64,000 nt of DNA from Rhodopseudomonas palustris (GTDB lineage Bacteria > Pseudomonadota > Alphaproteobacteria > Rhizobiales > Xanthobacteraceae): positions 227,221 to 291,220 of the forward strand of contig NZ_QKQS01000006.1 of NCBI RefSeq assembly GCF_003226555.1. The letters are read 5' to 3'. Under the pieces are notes generated by a model. It had not been told where the DNA came from and did not search any database. It was given only the letters and a program-made list of their open reading frames with translations. Positions 41,739 to 50,968 of the stretch are shown here, one piece after another. The translations under genes and the position numbers were made by a program. How positions within the stretch are numbered: the first letter of the stretch is position 1; every line of letters begins with the position of its first letter.

Positions 41739-43211
41739 TTGCCCGCCTCGTCCTGGAGCTTCGCGACCGTCACCGACCTCACCAAAGCCCTCACCGCCAA
41801 ACAAGTCTCCGCCGTCGAGCTCGTGCAGGACGCGATCGGGCGGATCGAGCGCCACGACGACAAGATCAACGCGGTTTGCGTGCGCGACTTCGATCGCGCA
41901 CTGCAAAGCGCCCGTGCCGCCGATCAGGCGCTGGCGCGCGGCGAGCAGCAGCCGCTGCTCGGGATTCCGATGACCGTGAAGGAGAGCTTCAACGTCGCCG
42001 GCCTGCCGACCACCTGGGGCTTCGTCGATCAGAAAGACTTCGTGGCGGAGCACGACGCGCTGGCGATCGAGCGCGTCAAGGCCGCCGGCGGCGTGATCGT
42101 CGGCAAGACCAACGTGCCGGTCGCGCTCTCCGACTGGCAGAGCTACAACGAGATCTACGGCACCACCAACAATCCGTTCGATCTGTCGCGCACGCCCGGC
42201 GGCTCGTCCGGCGGCTCCTCGGCCGCGCTCGCCGCCGGTTACGGTGCGCTGTCGCTCGGCTCGGACATCGGCGGCTCGCTGCGGGTGCCGGCGTTCCATT
42301 GCGGCGTCTACGCCCACAAGCCGACCTTCGCGCTGTGCCCGGCGCGCGGCCACACTCCGCCCGGCCTGCCACCGCTGCCGTCCAACCGCGACCTGTCGGT
42401 GATCGGGCCGATGGCGCGCTCGGCGTCGGACCTGGCGCTGCTGCTCGACGTCATCGCCGGCCCGGACCCGACCTTCGACGGCATCGCCTACAGGCTCGAC
42501 CTGCCGGCGCCGCGCCACACCGCGCTGAAGGATTATCGCGTGCTGCTGCTCGACCAGCATCCGCTGCTGCCGACCGGCAAAGCGGTGGGCGGCGCGCTGG
42601 AGACGCTGGCTGCGAACCTCGCCAAAGCCGGCGTCAGCGTCACCCGCTCCTCGCCGCTGCTCCCCGACCTCGCCGAGACCACGCGGGTGTATATGCGGAT
42701 GCTGCTGTCGTTCCTCGCCGCCGGCTTCGCCCCGGACCTCTACGCGGGCGCGCAGGCGATGGCGGCCGGGCTCGACGCCAAGGACGACAGCCTCGCCGCC
42801 GAGCGGCTGCGCGGCATCGTGCTCAGCCACCGCGATTGGTTGATTGCAGATTCGCGCCGCACCGGGCTGCGGGCGCAGTGGCACGTACTGTTCCAATCGT
42901 TCGATGCGGTGATCTGCCCGGTGATGCCGACGCCGGCCTACGTGCAAGACCATTCGGAGCCGCAGGAAGACCGCCGCATCGACATCGACGGCCAATCGCA
43001 TCCTTACGTCGACCAGCTCGTCTGGCCCGGCATCGCCACCCTGCCCGGCCTGCCGTCGACCGCGATCCCGTTGGGACTGTCGGACGACGGCCTGCCGGTC
43101 GGCGTGCAGATCGTCGGCCCGTGGCTGGAAGACCGCACCCCGCTGAAGCTGGCCGAACTGATCGAACGCGAATTCGGCGGCTTCACCCCGCCAAAGGCGT
43201 TCATCGATTAG
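41739..43211 (+). CDS. Amidase signature family hydrolase
   Basis: A 490-residue amidase. The triad is visible: Lys in IPMTVKES, cis-Ser in GGSSGGSSAALAAG and nucleophile Ser in GSDIGGSLRVP. The C-terminal part (TAIPLGLSDDGLPVGVQIVGP) is typical of the family. The start is TTG at 41739 with CGGAG upstream; starts further inside are possible. An anaerobic FixK/FNR-type box lies upstream, unusual for a hydrolase of this kind. It is followed by a dispersed palindrome and the convergent acyl-CoA dehydrogenase. Substrate unknown. Confidence 0.93.
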   Translation: MPASSWSFATVTDLTKALTAKQVSAVELVQDAIGRIERHDDKINAVCVRDFDRALQSARAADQALARGEQQPLLGIPMTVKESFNVAGLPTTWGFVDQKDFVAEHDALAIERVKAAGGVIVGKTNVPVALSDWQSYNEIYGTTNNPFDLSRTPGGSSGGSSAALAAGYGALSLGSDIGGSLRVPAFHCGVYAHKPTFALCPARGHTPPGLPPLPSNRDLSVIGPMARSASDLALLLDVIAGPDPTFDGIAYRLDLPAPRHTALKDYRVLLLDQHPLLPTGKAVGGALETLAANLAKAGVSVTRSSPLLPDLAETTRVYMRMLLSFLAAGFAPDLYAGAQAMAAGLDAKDDSLAAERLRGIVLSHRDWLIADSRRTGLRAQWHVLFQSFDAVICPVMPTPAYVQDHSEPQEDRRIDIDGQSHPYVDQLVWPGIATLPGLPSTAIPLGLSDDGLPVGVQIVGPWLEDRTPLKLAELIEREFGGFTPPKAFID

Positions 43212-43237
43212 TTAGGGACGAACGTCACAACAACCCT

Positions 43238-43319
43238 CGTCATTGCGAGCGAAGCGAAGCAATCCAGAGCTCCGAGCACAGCGCTGGATTGCTTCGTCGC
43301 TTCGCTCCTCGCAATGACG
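43238..43319. repeat. Dispersed palindromic element, CATTGCGAGC family (copy 3)
   Basis: Left arm CGTCATTGCGAGCGAAGCG, right arm CGCTTCGCTCCTCGCAATGACG, inner AAGCAATCCAG and CTGGATTGCTT. Lies between the convergent amidase and acyl-CoA dehydrogenase genes, a likely bidirectional terminator position. Confidence 0.85.
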
Positions 43320-43341
43320 GGAAGATTTGAGACCTCGCACA

Positions 43342-45129
43342 CTACGCCGTCAGTAGCGGCGCGATCTCCTCCATGGGGGCGACGCGGTCGCCGAGCAGGT
43401 GATCGGCGATCGCGAGTTCGAGCTTGCCGTCCTGCGGGGCGAACGGATCGGGCTGATACAGCCGATGCTCGACGGCGAGCCGCGACAGCAACACGCGGCG
43501 AGCGTCGCCGCGCGTCGCTTCGATCTTCGCGCCTTCCCAGGCGAACACCACCGCGCTGGCGACGTGATACAGCGCGCTCGTGGCGCGGCGGGCATCGGCT
43601 TCGTTGCCCGAGCCGCGCGCGACCTCGCGAGCAAACTCGATCGACTTGTCGATCAGCCCGCGCAGCCGGTCGCGCCAGACTTGCGGCACGCGCGCCGCAT
43701 CGTCGAGCCGGGCATGCAGATCGGCGGCGAGCGCCGACTCCGCGCCGTGCCGACCGATCGCGCGCTTGAGCGCATCGATCGCCACGATGTTGCCGGTGCC
43801 TTCCCAGATCGAGCCGAGATGGGCGTCACGCAGCAGCCGCGCGGTCGCGAACTCCTCGACATAACCGATGCCGCCGCGCATCTCGAGCGCGTCGCCGCAG
43901 ACTTTGCGGGCGTCGCGGGTCGCACGGAATTTCAGCGTCGGGGTGAGGATGCGCAGCAGCGCCGCGGCGTCCTGGCTGCCGCCCTCGGCGCGGTCGAGCG
44001 CGTCGGCTGTGAGGAAGCTGATCGACATTCCCTGCTCGGTCGGCAGCAGGATCTTCATCAGTTGCCGCCGCGCCAGCGGCAAATCGATGATGCGGCTGCC
44101 GAACACCACGCGGTTTTTCGCCACCGTGATCGCATCGTGCCAGGCACGGCGCATCAAGGCGGTCGACTTGACGCCGTTCGACAGCCGCGACGAGTTCACC
44201 ATCTCGGCCATCTGCACGAAGCCGCGGTCGAGCTTGCCGACGGCGTAAGCGATCGCGCCTTCGAGCTTGATCTCGCCCGACGCCATCGAGCGGGTGCCGA
44301 GCTTGTCCTTCAGCCGGACGATCCGGTAGTGATTGGGCGTGCCATCGTCGAGCACGCGGGGCATCAGGAACAGCCCGACGCCGCGGGTACCCGGACCTGC
44401 GCCCTCGGGGCGCGCCAGCAGCATCACCACCTTGGCGTCGGCGTTGGAGCAGAACCACTTCTCGCCATACAGGCGCCAGTGATCGCCGTCCGGCACCGCC
44501 ACCGACGTCAGCGTGCCGACGTCGGAGCCGCCTTCCTTCTCGGTCATGAACTGACCGCCTTGGGTCAGCTTGCTCATGTCGGTCTGGGTCAGACCGTCGA
44601 GATACTTCGCCTTCAGGTCGTCGCTGCCGAATTTCGACAGCAGCTTGGCGCAGCCGTCGGTGACGTTGATCGGGCAGCCCATGCCGAATTCGGTCTCGTT
44701 GAATAAAAGCGTAAAGGCGTGCTTCGCCGTCACCGGATAGGTTTCCGGCCAGCCCATGATGCCCTTGCGGTGCGACAGCGCGTGGATCCCGAAGGTGCCG
44801 AACGCGGCGTTCTCGAGCTCGCGATATGCCGGGTGATACTCGATCGATTGCGCATCGCTGCCGAAGCGGTCGCGCTGATGCAGGATCGGCGTGTGGCGGT
44901 CGGCGAGCCGCGCGCAGTCGTCGAGACGGCCGCCGGCCAACGCGCCGAGCGCATCGAGATGTGGCTCGATGTGATCGACCAGCTTGTTCGGCAGATGGAT
45001 GCGGAGCAGATCGGCGAGCGACGGATCGGCGCGATAGAAATTGATGCCGGTGGTGTCGGGCGCGATCAGATTCGCGGCGTTGCCGGGCTTGGACGCGGGC
45101 GCGGCGGCTTGTTTGTTTCCTGCCAGCAT
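43342..45129 (-). CDS. Large acyl-CoA dehydrogenase with C-terminal extension
   Basis: A 595-residue acyl-CoA dehydrogenase of the long type. The N-terminal 150 residues are an extra helical domain; TQGGQFMTEKEGGSDVGTLTS is the FAD/substrate loop, and LEMRGGIGYVEEFATARLLRDAHLGSIWEGTGNI (read in parts) the catalytic C-terminal segment with EGTGNI typical of AidB/DcaA-like enzymes. The last 120 residues form a helical extension. Start at the ATG 45129 (MLAGNKQ). It is divergent from the TSUP permease. Substrate unknown; it is separate from the dehydrogenase set at 28-32 kb. Confidence 0.93.
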   Translation of the reverse strand: MLAGNKQAAAPASKPGNAANLIAPDTTGINFYRADPSLADLLRIHLPNKLVDHIEPHLDALGALAGGRLDDCARLADRHTPILHQRDRFGSDAQSIEYHPAYRELENAAFGTFGIHALSHRKGIMGWPETYPVTAKHAFTLLFNETEFGMGCPINVTDGCAKLLSKFGSDDLKAKYLDGLTQTDMSKLTQGGQFMTEKEGGSDVGTLTSVAVPDGDHWRLYGEKWFCSNADAKVVMLLARPEGAGPGTRGVGLFLMPRVLDDGTPNHYRIVRLKDKLGTRSMASGEIKLEGAIAYAVGKLDRGFVQMAEMVNSSRLSNGVKSTALMRRAWHDAITVAKNRVVFGSRIIDLPLARRQLMKILLPTEQGMSISFLTADALDRAEGGSQDAAALLRILTPTLKFRATRDARKVCGDALEMRGGIGYVEEFATARLLRDAHLGSIWEGTGNIVAIDALKRAIGRHGAESALAADLHARLDDAARVPQVWRDRLRGLIDKSIEFAREVARGSGNEADARRATSALYHVASAVVFAWEGAKIEATRGDARRVLLSRLAVEHRLYQPDPFAPQDGKLELAIADHLLGDRVAPMEEIAPLLTA

Positions 45130-45272
45130 GTGCAACTCTTGTTTGGTTCTTTTGGGCCTGTCAGATGCTATAAGCCCGAACCACAGCCTGCACAAAGCTG
45201 CCCGCCACCACAATCATCCAAGGACGCGCGACGAGTTCCGCCCGGCGGAATTGCGCAGCCGCATCGACGCCG

Positions 45273-46016
45273 ATGGAACTAACTGCCCTCATGGTCCTGA
45301 TCGCCGGCGCGCTGTGCGGCGGCTTCGTCTCCGGCCTGTCGGGCTTCGGCATGGCGCTGGTGTCGCTGGGGTTCTGGCTCTACGTATTCCCGCCGACGCT
45401 CTCGGTGCCGCTGGTGCTGCTGTGCTCGATGGCCTCGCAGGCCTCGACGATGCGGATGGTGTGGCAGCACATCGACTTCAAACTGGTGACGCCGTTCCTG
45501 ATCGGTGGGCTCGCCGGGGTGATCCCTGGCAGCATGCTGGTGGCGTATGCGGACCCTTGGGGCTTCAAGCTGTTCGTCGGCCTGTTCCTGCTGATCTTCC
45601 CGCCGGCGCTGTATTTCACCCCGCCGATGGCGCTGACGTTCGGCGGGCGCTGGATGGACGGCGTGATCGGCTGGATCGGCGGCGTGATGGGCGGCTTCGC
45701 CGGACTGTCGGGGCCGCCGCCGATCCTGTGGGCGAGCATCCGCGGCTGGGACAAGCACCAGCGCCGCGGCGTGTTTCAGGCGTTCAACTCGACCGTGCTG
45801 GTCGCCGCACTGATCCTGCAGGCGGTGCACGGGCTGGTGACTTGGCAGGTGGTCCATGCGGCGCTGTTCGCGCTGCCCGCCATCCTGATCGGGGCCTGGC
45901 TCGGGGCGCGGACCTACCATGCGCTCAGCGATCGCTCGTTCCGCAACGTGGTGCTGGCGCTGCTGTTTCTATCCGGCGCGAGCCTGGTGTGGAGCAGCCT
46001 CGCCGCGCTGCGCTGA
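45273..46016 (+). CDS. TSUP (TauE/SafE) family permease
   Basis: A 247-residue integral membrane protein with about eight hydrophobic segments and no large loops. The opening GALCGGFVSGLSGFGMALVSL and the repeat-like GVMGGFAGLSGPPPILW mark the two halves of the TSUP fold, a family that exports sulfite, sulfoacetate or other small anions. Divergent from the large acyl-CoA dehydrogenase; the gap is 143 bases. Substrate unknown. Confidence 0.92.
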   Translation: MELTALMVLIAGALCGGFVSGLSGFGMALVSLGFWLYVFPPTLSVPLVLLCSMASQASTMRMVWQHIDFKLVTPFLIGGLAGVIPGSMLVAYADPWGFKLFVGLFLLIFPPALYFTPPMALTFGGRWMDGVIGWIGGVMGGFAGLSGPPPILWASIRGWDKHQRRGVFQAFNSTVLVAALILQAVHGLVTWQVVHAALFALPAILIGAWLGARTYHALSDRSFRNVVLALLFLSGASLVWSSLAALR

Positions 46017-46027
46017 GCCGCCGCCGA

Positions 46028-46234
46028 TCAGGCGCGCCAGAACGGCTTGGCCACTTCTTGGATCATGTCGCCGCGCGACAGGCCGAGATCGCGTAGTTCG
46101 CGCGCCGAGAACCCGGCGAGGTCGATGCGCCCGCTCCGCCGCATGCGCCACAGCGCGAGCGTCGCGCGGAGCCGCGCCCACGGGCCCCTCTTCCGGTGAC
46201 GATCGATCGCCGCGCCGGCTGTGCACGTCGACAT
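46028..46234 (-). CDS. DUF1127 family small protein
   Basis: A 68-residue basic protein. The C-terminal ARELRDLGLSRGDMIQEVAKPFW is the DUF1127 (YjiS-like) motif with the conserved LxDIGLSR-type helix. Small DUF1127 proteins of alphaproteobacteria are linked to RNA binding and phosphate or stress responses. The ATG at 46234 is chosen because the frame upstream is not conserved in character. It is convergent with the TSUP gene, with an 11-base gap. Confidence 0.82.
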   Translation of the reverse strand: MSTCTAGAAIDRHRKRGPWARLRATLALWRMRRSGRIDLAGFSARELRDLGLSRGDMIQEVAKPFWRA

Positions 46235-46479
46235 CGCTGCTTTCCCGAATAAGTCGTGACGACGCGAAGTATCCGACGCAGCGATGCTCGGCCACAAACG
46301 ACATTTCCGCCGGGATCGCTGAGATAATCTCACGCACCGCACCGGCTAGGCGACGCCGCAAGATCAGCTTGCCGGAAGCCCGGCGGTTCTATCTCGTAAG
46401 CGCGAGGCGAGCTTCGATTCGCCGATGATCCGAACGGTCCCGCACCGGCTGCCGGCGACCGCCAACACGGGACGATGCG

Positions 46480-46977
46480 ATGATCAATGAGTTGCTGCCG
46501 CTGGCGGAGAAGGTCGCGATCCGGCTGATCGCACAGAAGCAGACCATCGCGGTGGCGGAATCCTCGACCGGCGGATTGATCTCGGCGGCGCTGCTCGCGG
46601 TCCCCGGCGCGTCGGCGTATTTCCTCGGCTCGGCGGTGGTCTATACCCGGCAGGCGCGTCGGGTGCTGATGGACATTCCCGATGCCGAGATGAAGGTGGA
46701 GGGCGTCCGTTCGTCCTCGGAGCCTTATGCCGAGCTGCTGGCGAAGCAGATCCGCTCGCGGCTCGGCGCCGATTGGGCGCTGTCGGAGACCGGCGCGGCC
46801 GGCCCGTCCGGCAATCGCTATGGCGATGCTGCCGGCCACACCTGCATCGCGGTGGCCGGGCCGAACCAGGCGGTGATGACGCTGGAGACCGCCAGCGACG
46901 ACCGGCTAGACAACATGCACATGTTCGCCTCGACCGCGCTGTCGTTTTTGCTGCGAATGATGACACCGATCGGGTGA
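46480..46977 (+). CDS. CinA C-terminal domain protein (PncC-like nicotinamide mononucleotide amidohydrolase)
   Basis: A 165-residue stand-alone CinA C-terminal domain. IAVAESSTGGLISAALLAVPGASAYFLGS holds the catalytic Ser region (read in parts), and SETGAAGPSGNRYGDAAGHTCIAV the second conserved loop. Stand-alone members deamidate nicotinamide mononucleotide in NAD recycling. Length is normal. The gene stands alone, before the decayed region. Confidence 0.9.
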   Translation: MINELLPLAEKVAIRLIAQKQTIAVAESSTGGLISAALLAVPGASAYFLGSAVVYTRQARRVLMDIPDAEMKVEGVRSSSEPYAELLAKQIRSRLGADWALSETGAAGPSGNRYGDAAGHTCIAVAGPNQAVMTLETASDDRLDNMHMFASTALSFLLRMMTPIG

Positions 46978-47043
46978 CGCAAGCTCGAAGCCGGCCGATT
47001 TAAATCCGTGATGTTCCTCGTCATTGACCCGCACGGGACGGCC

Positions 47044-47457
47044 TCACTCCCAGGGCTCGCCGATAAGGGCTGCGCTTCGCCCGGCATTCGCTCGAAGCTG
47101 CGGCCGCCGCACGAGCCAAAGGTAGACTCCCGTTCCAAGAACGATGATCGCAATGACATCAAGAGCCGCCCAAACGATCTTCAAGGGAAGTCCGCCATAA
47201 TCGCCAAAGTGCAGCGGCTTCGATAGTTCCGGTAACCGAAGATACCATGGCATCGACAGCAGCCGCTCGAGCCGTCCGTCTCTCGCGTTGACGAGTATCG
47301 GCTGAAACAATTTTGCCGTGAGTGGCGACTTCAAAACTGTACCGGGAGTATCTTTGACGAAAGGACTGAACCGCCCCGGGTTTACCGAACGAATAATGGA
47401 GACAAAGAGCTCAGACGTCTCTCCGTCGATGCTCTTGGGATAGCGGAATATCCTGCT
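47044..47457 (-). pseudogene. Remnant of a PepSY-associated membrane protein
   Basis: Only the C-terminal part remains: an open frame of about 137 codons without an acceptable start that reads SIDGETSELFVSIIR, then SPLTAKLFQPILVNARDGRL, PWYLRLPELSKPLHFGDYGG and one last membrane helix (ALDVIAIIVLGTGVYLWLVRR). These features fit the end of PepSY-TM proteins, which normally have four helices and about 350-500 residues. A TGA at 47458-47460 closes the frame upstream, and no other frame continues the family cleanly up to 47610. I call it a 5'-deleted pseudogene. Confidence 0.65.
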
Positions 47458-47610
47458 TCAACTTGCTGATAGAGAGTTTTCGGTTTTGGCGACGGCAGAC
47501 GCCGGCGGACGGTTGGTCACAGCGATGCCCCGCCGGGCAGTTGCCGGCGTCGTCTCGTAATCGAACGACGCGCCGGCGCGTTTCCCGCCAGAACGTTGAC
47601 GTCGTCATCC

Positions 47611-48246
47611 TCAGTAAAGCCTGGTACGGTAAGCTTCTTCCATCGCCTTCTCGGCATCTGCAACCTCGATGGCAGCGGTCTGTTCGGCAATGATCCGGCC
47701 AAGCGTCGGAAAGCTGTTTCGCTCGACCTGTGTGGCCGGATTCCACAGCTTCGAGCGCATGAGAGCCTTGCCGCAGTGGAAATAAGTTTCCTCGACACGG
47801 ATCTTGAGCCCAATCACGGGGACAACGTCCTGCACCGCCAGCGGCGTCAGCAGTTCCGCATCCTGCGATATCTCGGCGCGGCCGTTAACCCGCAGGGTCT
47901 CGTTGATACCCGGCACAAGGAAAATTAGGCCGATTCCGGGCGAGGCGATGATGTTGCCGAACGTATCGACGCGGTTATTGCCGCGCCGGTCGGGGATCAA
48001 CAGCGTCTTGTCGTCGAGCACGGCGACGAAGCCGGGGGCATCGCCCCGTGGGCTTGCGTCGGCATGGCCGTTACCATCGTTGGTCGCAAGAACGAGGAAC
48101 GGCGACAGCGCGATGAAGTCCCGGCAAAACTTGTCGAGATGGTTGAGAACCTTTTTCTCCGCGAGCGGGCTCAACTGCCCGAAATGCGCGCGAAGATCGT
48201 CCTGCGACTTGATCGACGGCTTCCCGCCTGCACCCTGGCTGTCCAT
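47611..48246 (-). CDS. PPOX-type FMN-binding flavoprotein
   Basis: A 211-residue split-barrel flavoprotein. FIALSPFLVLATNDGNGHADASPRGD and LLIPDRRGNNRVDTFGNIIASPGIGLIFLVPG (read in parts) form the FMN-binding barrel and match the MSMEG_1061-like group of pyridoxamine-phosphate-oxidase-fold proteins. It appears intact although both neighbours are broken genes. Base composition is a little lower in GC than most of the window. Substrate unknown. Confidence 0.9.
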   Translation of the reverse strand: MDSQGAGGKPSIKSQDDLRAHFGQLSPLAEKKVLNHLDKFCRDFIALSPFLVLATNDGNGHADASPRGDAPGFVAVLDDKTLLIPDRRGNNRVDTFGNIIASPGIGLIFLVPGINETLRVNGRAEISQDAELLTPLAVQDVVPVIGLKIRVEETYFHCGKALMRSKLWNPATQVERNSFPTLGRIIAEQTAAIEVADAEKAMEEAYRTRLY

Positions 48247-48265
48247 TTACGAACTTCCCTCTGAG

Positions 48266-48649
48266 TTATGCCGGCTCGATGCCGCACCAGCTCGCGGTGA
48301 ATAGTGCGAGCGCCTTTGTGACTCGCTTCACCGAAGCGAGATCGACGCGCTCGTTGAAGCCATGCGCTCGTTCCATCGTGGCACCGAAGCAGAACGCCGG
48401 AACACCGAAATCGAGGCCATAGAAGCGGGCGTCCGTCAGGGCGGTCGACGAGAAGCTGGTCAGCTTGCGCCCGAACACATGCTCGTAGACCGAAGCCAGA
48501 ACGGCTTCACTCTCCTGAATCTCAGTCGCCTCGTAGCCCGGCGAGAGAAAGCCGGACCAGACGATCTCCGGCGGGTTGTTGTGTATTGCGGCCTTGATCG
48601 CATTCGAACCAGTGCCGGCGCGCGCAACATGGACGGGTATGCCGCGCAC
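48266..48649 (-). pseudogene. C-terminal fragment of an M20 family peptidase/deacylase
   Basis: A 127-codon frame that matches only the last part of M20 metallopeptidases (acetylornithine deacetylase-like): an initial ARAGTGSNAIKAA, then LTDARFYGLDFGVPAFCFGAT and AHGFNERVDLASVKRVTKAL, which hold the distal metal ligand His in the GxxAHGxNE motif. The dimerisation domain and the N-terminal metal-binding half (another 250-300 residues) are missing. The 230 bases upstream show no frame that continues it. A truncated gene, adjacent to the PPOX gene. Confidence 0.7.
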
Positions 48650-48878
48650 TGAATTCGCGTCTGTTCATCGAGCTCTCCGTGGTCGCATATCGACATGAGA
48701 TTGACTTCGCCAAGCCCGCATCCGGGTTCGGCGAATGATGTGGGCGCCGGTATTGTTGCCGGATGCCCTGTCCCGCGCTACCTGATCGGGGACAACAATC
48801 ATCGCGATCGGGCCATGTCTGGCCCGGAAGATGCATGAGAGCGCTGCGAAAACGCCACGGATCGGGAGTTCACGACCC

Positions 48879-49739
48879 ATGAAAGTCGCAACGCGGCGAA
48901 AAGACACTGCTGAATTGCGCGCCTACCGCAGGCAGGAAGGCCGAGTAGCAGCCGCAAATTGTGCGGGACATCTTCAGACCATTGCGCGACCGGTCGCCGC
49001 GATGACGGCCACCTATCCGAACGAGAGCACCAGTACGCGTCACTTGCATCGGCGCGACCAGTTCATCCTGCAGATCACGGGTGTAACCGCCATGATGACC
49101 GAACGTGGTCATTTCGTCGTGCCGCCCGGTCATGGCTTGTGGATTCCTGCCGGCGTCGTGCATCAATCGCGTGCCTGGGGTGAGGTCGAGGCGCAGACGA
49201 TCTACGTCACGCCGAATCGCGAGCGGAAGGCCGCCGATACGTGCCGCCTGATCCGCGCCTCGTCGCTGGTCGAAGCGCTGATGGACGAGGCCGTACGCAT
49301 ACCTGAGATCTACGACCAGAATGGACGCGACGGCACGCTCATCGAATTTCTCCTCACTGAGATCGCGCGGATGCCGGAGGTGACGCTGCACGTGCAGGTG
49401 CCGCCGGACCCGCGCCTTGCCGAGATCTGCAAGGCGGTGCTGGTCGATCCGTCGTCAAACCTCACTCTTGACCACTGGGCCGACAAATGCGGCCTCAGCC
49501 GCCGGACGCTAACCCGGTTATTCCGCCGAGAGACTGGCCAGAGCTTTTCAGGCTGGCGGCAGCGCGTGCGACTTTTGGAAGCCTTGGCACGTCTCGGAGC
49601 AGGCGAAACTGTGACTGGCGTCGCGCTCGACGTCGGCTACGATAGTCCAAGTGCCTTCGCCGCGATGTTCAAGCGCGAGCTTGGCGCAGCACCGCGGCAC
49701 TATCTTCGTTGGACGGATCAGGAGGTGGCGCTGCGCTAA
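48879..49739 (+). CDS. AraC family transcriptional regulator with cupin sensor domain
   Basis: A 286-residue regulator. The N-terminal cupin-like domain (HLHRRDQFILQITGV, then VVPPGHGLWIPAGVVHQSR) binds the effector, and the C-terminal 100 residues contain two helix-turn-helices (DHWADKCGLSRRTLTRLFRRETG and VTGVALDVGYDSPSAFAAMFKRELG) typical of AraC/XylS. The ATG at 48879 has CGGGAG upstream. It faces away from the decayed block, whose genes may have been its former targets. Confidence 0.93.
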   Translation: MKVATRRKDTAELRAYRRQEGRVAAANCAGHLQTIARPVAAMTATYPNESTSTRHLHRRDQFILQITGVTAMMTERGHFVVPPGHGLWIPAGVVHQSRAWGEVEAQTIYVTPNRERKAADTCRLIRASSLVEALMDEAVRIPEIYDQNGRDGTLIEFLLTEIARMPEVTLHVQVPPDPRLAEICKAVLVDPSSNLTLDHWADKCGLSRRTLTRLFRRETGQSFSGWRQRVRLLEALARLGAGETVTGVALDVGYDSPSAFAAMFKRELGAAPRHYLRWTDQEVALR

Positions 49740-49769
49740 CGTCCTCAGATCGCTCGAAAACGCTCTAAG

Positions 49770-49799
49770 CTGGATTGCTTCGCTCCGCTCGCAATGACG
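49770..49799. repeat. Half of a CATTGCGAGC family palindrome (copy 4)
   Basis: Only the right half is present (CTGGATTGCTTCGCTCC, then GCTCGCAATGACG); the left arm is missing. It lies between the convergent AraC and crcB genes. Confidence 0.7.
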
Positions 49800-49806
49800 C
49801 GCAGCA

Positions 49807-50181
49807 TCAGGTGACGGCGCGGATCAGCGCCATCCCCGCGAACAGGCCGGCGATCGCCAGCCCCACCGAGCCGAGCACGTACAGCACCGCGAGCCACACT
49901 GCGCCGCGCTCGTACAACAGCGCCGCATCGAGCGAGAACGCCGAGAACGTCGTGTAGCCGCCGAGAATTCCGGTCATCAGGAACAGCCGGACGTGCTGCG
50001 ACGAGCCGCCTTTGAAGGCGAAATAGCCGGCGATCAGTCCCATCACGATCGAGCCGGTCACGTTGATGAAGAAGGTGTGGTAGGGGAACGCAGTGCCGAG
50101 CAGCCGGCCGCTGAACGTGTTGATGAAGTGGCGAAACATCGCCCCGAGCCCGCCGCCCAAGAACACCACGAGATAGGCCAT
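49807..50181 (-). CDS. crcB: CrcB/FEX fluoride exporter
   Basis: A 124-residue membrane protein with four hydrophobic helices. GGGLGAMFRHF, the Asn-containing FINVTGSIVMGL and LGGYTTFSAFSLDA are the conserved pore motifs of dual-topology CrcB fluoride channels. The ATG at 50181 (MAYLVVFLGGGLG) gives the standard N-terminus. I looked upstream for a fluoride riboswitch and did not recognise one. The sodB terminator lies about 100 bases upstream, so it is an independent transcript. Confidence 0.95.
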   Translation of the reverse strand: MAYLVVFLGGGLGAMFRHFINTFSGRLLGTAFPYHTFFINVTGSIVMGLIAGYFAFKGGSSQHVRLFLMTGILGGYTTFSAFSLDAALLYERGAVWLAVLYVLGSVGLAIAGLFAGMALIRAVT

Positions 50182-50278
50182 CCGAGAATTGCTCCGTATC
50201 CGACTGTCGCCCTGAATTCGTTCTTGCAGCAGCAGGGGTGCGACCGCAAGCCGCATCGCCGGGCGCCGCTGCCAAAAG

Positions 50279-50307
50279 AAAAGGCGGCCGCACCGCGACC
50301 GCCTTTT
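50279..50307 (-). terminator. Rho-independent terminator of sodB
   Basis: On the minus strand AAAAGGCGG, an 11-base loop and CCGCCTTTT are followed by CTTTT, a clear stem plus U-tract 26 bases after the sodB stop. Confidence 0.85.
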
Positions 50308-50332
50308 CGATGTCGTGATCGAGCTGCGCCGA

Positions 50333-50929
50333 TCAGGCCTTGGAGTACATCTCCTCGACGTACTCCCAGTTGATCAGGTTCTCGATGAACGCCTTCAGGT
50401 AGTCCGGGCGCTTGTTGCGATAGTCGATGTAGTAGGAGTGCTCCCAGACGTCGACGCCGAGGATCGGGGTGGCGCCGTGGACCAGCGGGTTCTCGCCGTT
50501 CGGGGTCTTGGAGATCTCGAGCTTGCCACCCTTGACCGACAGCCAGGCCCAGCCCGAGCCGAACTGGCCCGCGCCGGCGGCGGCGAAATCGGCCTTGAAC
50601 TTCTCGAAGCCGCCGAGATCCTCGTCGATCTTCTTGGCCAGCGCGCCCGGAACCTTGGATCCGCCGCCGTTCGGCTTCATCCACTTCCAGAAGTGGATGT
50701 GGTTGTAGTGCTGGGCGGCGTTGTTGAACAACGGGGCGTTCTTATTGAACGAGCCCTTGACCACCTCCTCGAGCGACTTGCCCTCGAATTCGGTGCCCTT
50801 CAGCAGGTTGTTGCCGTTGGTGACATACGCCTGATGGTGCTTGTCGTGGTGATATTCGAGCGTCTCCTTCGACATGTACGGCTGCAGGGCGTCGTAGGCA
50901 TACGGCAATTCGGGACGCGTGAAGGTCAT
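50333..50929 (-). CDS. sodB: Superoxide dismutase (Fe/Mn family, probably Fe)
   Basis: A 198-residue superoxide dismutase. Metal ligands are seen as His in YHHDKHHQAYV, His in NNAAQHYNHIHFW, and Asp/His in DVWEHSYYID. AAQHYNHIHFWKWMKPNGGG favours the iron type. Cytoplasmic, no signal peptide. A promoter-like TTGGGT-N17-TATAAG with an inverted repeat over the -10 lies upstream, and a strong terminator follows. Confidence 0.97.
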   Translation of the reverse strand: MTFTRPELPYAYDALQPYMSKETLEYHHDKHHQAYVTNGNNLLKGTEFEGKSLEEVVKGSFNKNAPLFNNAAQHYNHIHFWKWMKPNGGGSKVPGALAKKIDEDLGGFEKFKADFAAAGAGQFGSGWAWLSVKGGKLEISKTPNGENPLVHGATPILGVDVWEHSYYIDYRNKRPDYLKAFIENLINWEYVEEMYSKA

Positions 50930-50968
50930 GATTCATTTCCACGATGGGTGGGGGACGTCGTCTTAACA

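Noticed and set aside
50182-50278. Possible fluoride riboswitch before crcB
   Set aside because: The conserved pseudoknot pieces of that riboswitch could not be found in the short leader.
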